Shown: one piece after another, positions 6,246 to 8,922 of the stretch | How positions within the stretch are numbered: the first letter of the stretch is position 1 | Layout: every line of letters begins with the position of its first letter | Assembly (NCBI GenBank): GCA_938021455.1 | Contig: CALIGP010000063.1 | Coordinates: 1-8,922 of the forward strand | From: an uncultured Lewinella sp. | Lineage (GTDB): Bacteria; Bacteroidota; Bacteroidia; Chitinophagales; Saprospiraceae | DNA length: 8,922 nucleotides | Direction: 5' to 3' | The notes under the pieces: model-generated | Told to the model about the DNA's origin: nothing | What the model saw: the letters and a program-made list of their open reading frames with translations, nothing else | Database searches by the model: none | Translations under genes and position numbers: made by a program

Positions 6246-7019
6246 TCAGTATCCGATTAGGGTTCGGAAGAGCGCGTCAGCCTCCGTCCGGTCATGGGTA
6301 ATACGAGCTAGTGTGGAAAGCTTCTCGTCCAGCTCCGCCTTCAGCCCGCTAAAGTAGGCTGCCAGTGAGGGGGGAATCACCATCCGGTGGCTTTCGCCAA
6401 CGGTCTCTTTCATCGTGATGAGTTCCTCTACCTCTCGACGAATAGCAGCCTTAGGCATGCGCTGTAGTAAATCAGACAGCAGAACAGGTGGATTTTTCTC
6501 TTCCGTGAGCACGAACTCTGCCGCCAGAACGGGCCGGAGGTAATAACAGTACTTCTTCAGGTTCCAGTCGCCGGCGGCCTCATCGTAACCTGCGATCTTC
6601 GCACTGCGGGCAATGCCGAGATAATGAGCGGCCACCTTATTGGGCTGGAAGTAGGTTGCAGCCAGTGTCCGAAGCTGCGGTAGAAAGCCAGCCTCCTCGA
6701 GATACACCACGGGGGAATGCAGCCACTCGATCACGCCAGCGTTGCTGCCCGCCAGGTGGCCGAGCACCTTCCGCAGATCCCAGCCCACCAGATCCAACTC
6801 ACCGTCGAACTCCATGATTGGCCCGATCATGTCCTTAGGCCGGTCCAGACGCAAATACCATTCTTTGGGGTGCTGGTAGATGAAGCGGACGTCGTAGTCG
6901 CTGTCCGTGCTGGCCATGCCCCAGGCACGGCTACCGCTCTCGTTGGCGTAGCGAATGGTGACTTTGCGTTCGGCTGCTACTGCCGCCAGCCGCTTCTGTA
7001 TAAATTCTTTGGTTAGCAT
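6246..7019 (-). CDS. RlaP-type nucleotidyltransferase (pol-beta superfamily), first of a tandem pair
   Basis: From ATG 7019 the protein has 257 residues. The core is ESG29-S30-RAWG, then S40-D41-Y-D43-VR with D41 and D43 as metal ligands, and D76 in ELDLVGWDLRK as the probable third carboxylate. LAGSNAGVIEWLHSP at about 89-103 and a helical C-terminal half follow. An in-frame ATG at 7055 would add 12 residues (MQLSAPLSHFRP). I prefer 7019, because family members begin near the LTKEFI helix and because a perfect hairpin lies 6 bases before the upstream ATG. This protein and the next gene's product share only the core motifs, so they are distant paralogues rather than a recent duplication. Likely role: nucleotidyl transfer on RNA or a small substrate, by family inference only. 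Confidence 0.87.
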   Translation of the reverse strand: MLTKEFIQKRLAAVAAERKVTIRYANESGSRAWGMASTDSDYDVRFIYQHPKEWYLRLDRPKDMIGPIMEFDGELDLVGWDLRKVLGHLAGSNAGVIEWLHSPVVYLEEAGFLPQLRTLAATYFQPNKVAAHYLGIARSAKIAGYDEAAGDWNLKKYCYYLRPVLAAEFVLTEEKNPPVLLSDLLQRMPKAAIRREVEELITMKETVGESHRMVIPPSLAAYFSGLKAELDEKLSTLARITHDRTEADALFRTLIGY

Positions 7020-7060
7020 GGGGCGAAAATGCGAAAGAGGAGCGGAAAGTTGCATGTTTA

Positions 7061-7084
7061 TACCGCCGACTAAAGTCGGCGGTA
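7061..7084. repeat. Perfect hairpin, REP-like, between the barrel gene and the nucleotidyltransferase pair
   Basis: TACCGCCGACT (7061-7071) and AGTCGGCGGTA (7074-7084) form an 11-bp perfect stem with a 2-base centre. It begins 3 bases after the barrel gene's stop. There is no U tract, so simple intrinsic termination is unlikely. Its centre on the minus strand (GACTTTAGTC) resembles the centre of the repeats at 1458 and 1561 (GGCTTCAGCC). Confidence 0.75.
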
Positions 7085-7087
7085 CAC

Positions 7088-7792
7088 CTACCTCGGGTCC
7101 ATAAACACCCGCACCCCCAGCTCCAACGTCAACTGCCAGGGCTGCATCCGCGAAAGATTCGGATCATTGATGGACATCAGGTGGTACTGCAGCACGGGCT
7201 GGCCGTAGACACCGACGTGGCGATTGAAGTTGTAGTTGACGCCTGCACCAAAACGACCAATGGGAGCGAGTGAACGGAAGGAGGACTCCTTACGGGTTAT
7301 GGTCGCTACCGTGCCGGATTTATCCCGACTTATGGTAGAGCCATATTTTCCAAGTATAAAGCCACCCTCTACGAAGGGGCGCCAGGGGCTGTAAGTTTCA
7401 AACTCGTAGCGAAGAGCTAGCATGCCCTCAGCGTATAGGTGTCGAATATCGGTCTTGATTTCTCCGAAGTCTTCCCCGGAAGTAACATCTCCATTAAACC
7501 CACCATCCCCATCGTGCTGGGTGCCCCAGAGGAGTGCTTGCGTATTCAGCGTAGCCATCTCTCCGTATTGATTAAACTGCAAGCCCGTCCGTAAAAGCAG
7601 CCGATGCCCCACCAGGAAGCTGGCCCCGAAACCAAACCGGAATACGGGGGTTGGCCCGGAAGAAAAGGCTGCTGACGTTAATTCCTGCTGAGTGCCGGAG
7701 ATGCCTCCACCGGTAAATACCTCAAATGAGCCATAGCATTGCCCCGCTAAGCAAAGAGGGAAAAGAAGAGTAAGGAGTAAGGGGAATCTCAT
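7088..7792 (-). CDS. Outer-membrane beta-barrel protein with signal peptide
   Basis: The protein has 234 residues. The first 20 or so (MRFPLLLTLLFPLCLAGQC) form a Sec signal peptide. The Cys is not in a good lipobox, so a lipoprotein is not supported. The rest alternates polar and aromatic residues in short strands with Gly-rich turns, for example VFRFGFGASFLVGHRLLLRTGLQF, LALRYEF, GRFGAGVNYNF and the terminal WQLTLELGVRVFM. This pattern fits the small barrel families common in Bacteroidota and predicts about eight strands. No ligand or enzyme motif is visible. It is the first gene of the minus-strand run. The 68-base gap to the nucleotidyltransferase start has no clear promoter, so cotranscription is possible but functionally unexplained. 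Confidence 0.8.
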   Translation of the reverse strand: MRFPLLLTLLFPLCLAGQCYGSFEVFTGGGISGTQQELTSAAFSSGPTPVFRFGFGASFLVGHRLLLRTGLQFNQYGEMATLNTQALLWGTQHDGDGGFNGDVTSGEDFGEIKTDIRHLYAEGMLALRYEFETYSPWRPFVEGGFILGKYGSTISRDKSGTVATITRKESSFRSLAPIGRFGAGVNYNFNRHVGVYGQPVLQYHLMSINDPNLSRMQPWQLTLELGVRVFMDPR

Positions 7793-7905
7793 GCGTGTCG
7801 TTTATTGGTGTACTTCTTATACGGCGGCCGATCCGTTAACGTGACAAGGTTAAGAAAACTTAACGTTTTGGTTGACTTCTCGCCCGTTCGTTTGTTAGGC
7901 TGGCT
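7793..7905. promoter_or_regulatory. Divergent intergenic region with inverted repeats
   Basis: This gap separates the barrel gene (minus) from the transporter gene (plus), so it must carry both promoters. It holds the palindrome CGTTAACG (7834-7841) and the inverted repeat GTTAAG-AAAA-CTTAAC (7849-7864), which share a GTTAA core. A minus-strand TAACCTTG (7852 to 7845) is 7 of 8 to the TAnnTTTG box, with no good -33 partner. TTCGTTTG (7887-7894) is a similar weak plus-strand candidate. The repeats may be operators; the promoter calls are weak. Confidence 0.4.
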
Positions 7906-8922
7906 ATGACAATGCTTTCCCTCCTGCGCCAGCACCCCCGCTACCTTGGCTTTGGTTTCCTGCACTACTTTTTCAGTGCCGTCGGACAAACCTTTTTCAT
8001 CAGCCTCTTTGTCGCCAGTATGAGCGAACGGATGAACTGGGAAGACGGTACGTTCGCGGCCCTCTATTCCGGGGCAACGCTGCTGGCTGCTTTTAGCCTG
8101 CCCCTCATTGGTACGCAGGTGGATCGACTACGTGTTCGCTACGTCAGCACAGCTACGGCATTACTGGTCGTTGCTGGTTGTTTGATTCTCGGGTTTACAC
8201 GAAATATTTACCTCCTGGCGGCGGCGCTGTTCATTGTTCGCCTGGGCGGGCAGGGGGTACTAACTTTGATTGGGTCCACTACCATTGGGCGCTACTTTGA
8301 AGAAGGGCGGGGCAAGGCTTTGTCCATTTCCATCATCGGTATTTCGGCGGCGGAGGTAGTGCTGCCCTCTGCGGTGGTATACTTACTGGCACGAGAGGGC
8401 TACGGTACGGTTTGGCTGGTGGCAGCGGGAGTGGTGGCGCTGGTTTTTATTCCAGCGGTGTGGCTGCTCATCCGACGACACGATAATTTTCAGCGGGCGG
8501 ACACCGTGGCGGCGGAGCAAGCTGCCGCTGATCCGGAGCGGAAAGAGACCGCTTCGTGGACGCGTGGACAAGTGCTCAAAGACCGCCGCTTTCAAATCCT
8601 GATTCCGGTCTTCATTTTTATCCCCTTTGTGTTTACGGGGCTGGTGTTTAACCAGTCCGTCATCGCCGAGCAGCGGACGTATACCGCTGCGTGGATGGCA
8701 CTGGGTCTGAGTACCTACGGCTTGAGTAAAGTTGTCTGCCTGCTATCCGCCGGCGGGATTTCTGATGGCTTCGGCCCGGCCCGGCTGCTGCGCTTTGTTT
8801 ACTTTCCGGTCCTGACCGGTCTGTTCTGTTTGTGGGCGGTAAACGGGCGCTTGTCGATTCCCCTTTTCTTTGCCCTAACGGGCATTACGGCGGGCATCGA
8901 GTCCGTCATCTGGCCGGCGCTG
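7906..8922 (+). CDS. Major facilitator superfamily transporter, N-terminal 339 residues (3' end outside window)
   Basis: The frame opens at ATG 7906 (a second ATG is at 7912), has an in-frame stop upstream at 7873, and stays open to the last base. The visible part has about nine to ten hydrophobic segments. The first six span roughly residues 12-190, followed by a charged loop at about 191-228 (rich in Glu, Arg, Lys and Ala) and the second bundle. This 6 + loop + 6 plan is the MFS fold. Residues 69-78 (GTQVDRLRVR) correspond to the conserved loop 2-3 motif A, in degenerate form. GRYFEEGRGKALSIS at about 128-142 matches the loop before helix 5 of many members. It is an inner-membrane protein; substrate cannot be inferred. 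It is divergent from the barrel gene and may share regulation through the intergenic repeats. Confidence 0.88.
   Translation, partial: MTMLSLLRQHPRYLGFGFLHYFFSAVGQTFFISLFVASMSERMNWEDGTFAALYSGATLLAAFSLPLIGTQVDRLRVRYVSTATALLVVAGCLILGFTRNIYLLAAALFIVRLGGQGVLTLIGSTTIGRYFEEGRGKALSISIIGISAAEVVLPSAVVYLLAREGYGTVWLVAAGVVALVFIPAVWLLIRRHDNFQRADTVAAEQAAADPERKETASWTRGQVLKDRRFQILIPVFIFIPFVFTGLVFNQSVIAEQRTYTAAWMALGLSTYGLSKVVCLLSAGGISDGFGPARLLRFVYFPVLTGLFCLWAVNGRLSIPLFFALTGITAGIESVIWPAL

Noticed and set aside
7020..7055. Longer N-terminus of the first nucleotidyltransferase (ATG at 7055)
   Set aside because: It adds 12 non-family residues and would put a perfect 11-bp hairpin where the ribosome binds. It cannot be excluded without N-terminal data.
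7789..7989. 66-codon minus-strand open frame upstream of the barrel gene
   Set aside because: It is antisense to the start of the MFS gene, spans the divergent promoter region and is polar and low in any recognisable motif, although it overlaps the barrel start by 4 bases.

Overview
The window reads as chromosomal DNA of a Bacteroidota bacterium, probably a marine Saprospiraceae/Lewinella-like lineage. The evidence is a BlaI/M56 regulator pair whose M56 protein has no penicillin sensor, a sortilin-like propeller protein, an outer-membrane beta-barrel protein, a promoter matching the phylum's TTTG / TAnnTTTG pattern, and little sign of Shine-Dalgarno sites. The taxonomic call is inference; no rRNA or marker gene is present.

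Layout: (1) 1-1461, plus strand: the C-terminal part of a large Asp-box beta-propeller (VPS10/sortilin-like) protein. (2) 1458-1580: a compact convergent junction bounded by two mirror-image 20-bp repeats, each of which carries the stop codon of one neighbouring gene, with a G/C-rich hairpin between them. (3) 1577-7792: six genes all on the minus strand, read from high to low coordinates: outer-membrane beta-barrel protein, two tandem RlaP/YcgL-type nucleotidyltransferases, a BlaI-type repressor, an M56 BlaR1-like membrane metalloprotease, and a secreted serine hydrolase of the beta-lactamase (S12) fold. (4) 7793-7905: a divergent intergenic region with inverted repeats. (5) 7906-8922, plus strand: the first 339 codons of an MFS transporter that runs off the window.

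How the genes may work together: the BlaI and M56 genes form a clear operon with a strong palindromic operator (5109-5142) overlapping the predicted promoter, so autorepression relieved by M56 proteolysis is the expected circuit. The serine hydrolase lies just downstream, past a probable terminator. It could be a target or a physically separate sensor, but no matching operator was seen in front of it. The two nucleotidyltransferases are separated by only 2 bases and probably act together on RNA or nucleotides; no ligase partner is visible. No rRNA, tRNA, CRISPR array, insertion sequence or phage gene was seen. The strongest leads are the paired-stop repeat element, the tandem nucleotidyltransferase pair and the dense BlaI operator.
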